Positions 14,457 through 14,800 of a stretch of DNA of 14,800 nucleotides are shown here, in pieces. The position numbers and the translations under genes are program-made. Source of the stretch: an uncultured Ruminococcus sp. (GTDB lineage: Bacteria > Bacillota > Clostridia > Oscillospirales > Ruminococcaceae); NCBI GenBank assembly GCA_900553675.1, contig USEH01000030.1:1-14800 (forward strand). Direction: 5' to 3'. The notes beneath the pieces were generated by a model that saw only the letters and a list, made by a program, of their open reading frames with translations, did no database searches and was not told the DNA's origin. The first letter of the stretch is position 1. Each line of letters starts with the position of its first letter.

Positions 14457-14800
14457 GTGTGGATTAATATAGGATTTTTATCTGCTGTTGCCATTGCGCA
14501 TATTCTGGAATGAAGCTTTGGCGTGGCAAGGAATTTGCTGATAGCCGGCTCACTTCTTGAAAAGTGAAGGGCGGGTGCAGGGTTGATTCCTGCGCCCGCT
14601 CCTTATGTCTGAACTATTATAATCAAATCGCATATAAAACATATAATTCATAATACAATCATAAAAATTTTTTGTCTTAACATATATACACTTAATGACA
14701 CTTTTTTATCTCGTCAAATCCACTATTCATGCGGTTTTGCTTATAGGGCTTGGCTGGGATTATTTATATTGCTTTCATTATTCAGATGGTTTGGGCTGTC
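14457..14800. other. Non-coding, AT-rich stretch with two adjacent hairpins
   Basis: No convincing gene, ribosome site or promoter is seen here. CACTT and AAGTG form a small hairpin at 14551-14566, followed by a strong 11-pair hairpin (GCGGGTGCAGG with CCTGCGCCCGC, one G-U, loop of seven) at 14571-14599. Neither is followed by a clear T tract, so terminator function is uncertain. From 14600 the DNA is very AT-rich. At the right edge a minus-strand gene could end (for example QPKPSE followed by TAA at 14778-14780), but the piece is too short to judge. Confidence 0.5.

Noticed and set aside
1..14800. CRISPR arrays, tRNA or rRNA genes, insertion sequences or prophage
   Set aside because: No regularly spaced repeats, tRNA cloverleaf sequence, transposase, integrase or phage structural gene was seen on either strand.

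Overview
The window looks like a chromosomal segment of a gut-type Clostridia bacterium (Oscillospiraceae/Ruminococcus-like). The grounds are moderate GC, strong AAGGAGG-type ribosome sites, TTGNNN-17-TATAAT promoters, an ECF sigma/anti-sigma pair, a 7TM-GGDEF-EAL signalling protein and a cytoplasmic glycoside hydrolase. UGA is used as an ordinary stop and UGG as Trp, so the genetic code appears standard. The genus is inferred from protein style only.

Layout. (1) 1-1434, minus: an ECF sigma factor followed, through an ATGA overlap, by a membrane-anchored anti-sigma-like protein that runs off the left edge. (2) 1669-4586, minus: a 7TM-GGDEF-PAS-GGDEF-EAL cyclic-di-GMP protein whose reading frame is cut by one in-frame TGA at 3945-3947; its EAL glutamate is also replaced by Val. 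(3) 4785-6509, plus: an alpha/beta-hydrolase (esterase-type) gene with its own promoter and terminator. (4) 6666-8919, plus: a GH78 alpha-L-rhamnosidase whose start is separated from the body by a one-base shift in an A6 run. (5) 8971-10338, plus: a CCA-adding-type tRNA nucleotidyltransferase with an HD domain, overlapped by a decayed RlaP/YcgL-type nucleotidyltransferase and then the C-terminal half of a GIY-YIG nuclease (10322-10765). (6) 10772-14456, minus: an OmpR-family response regulator, its histidine kinase, an intrinsic terminator and a lipoprotein built from two copies of one unknown domain. (7) 14457-14800: no convincing gene, but two adjacent hairpins.

How the parts may work together. 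The esterase and rhamnosidase could deacylate and derhamnosylate imported plant glycosides, although each has its own transcription signals. The sigma/anti-sigma pair, the c-di-GMP protein and the two-component system are three independent signalling outputs. The nucleotidyltransferase pair, one intact and one ruined, suggests a former RNA 3'-end maintenance or repair operon.

The most notable theme is disruption. The nonsense codon, the A6 frameshift and the two fused pseudogene remnants lie within about 7 kb. This is either real gene decay or, for the first two, sequencing error, and only read-level or strain comparison can decide. I do not see a clearly novel defence or mobile system. The best candidates for something new are the tandem-domain hydrolase, the duplicated-domain lipoprotein and the CCA-enzyme/RlaP pairing.
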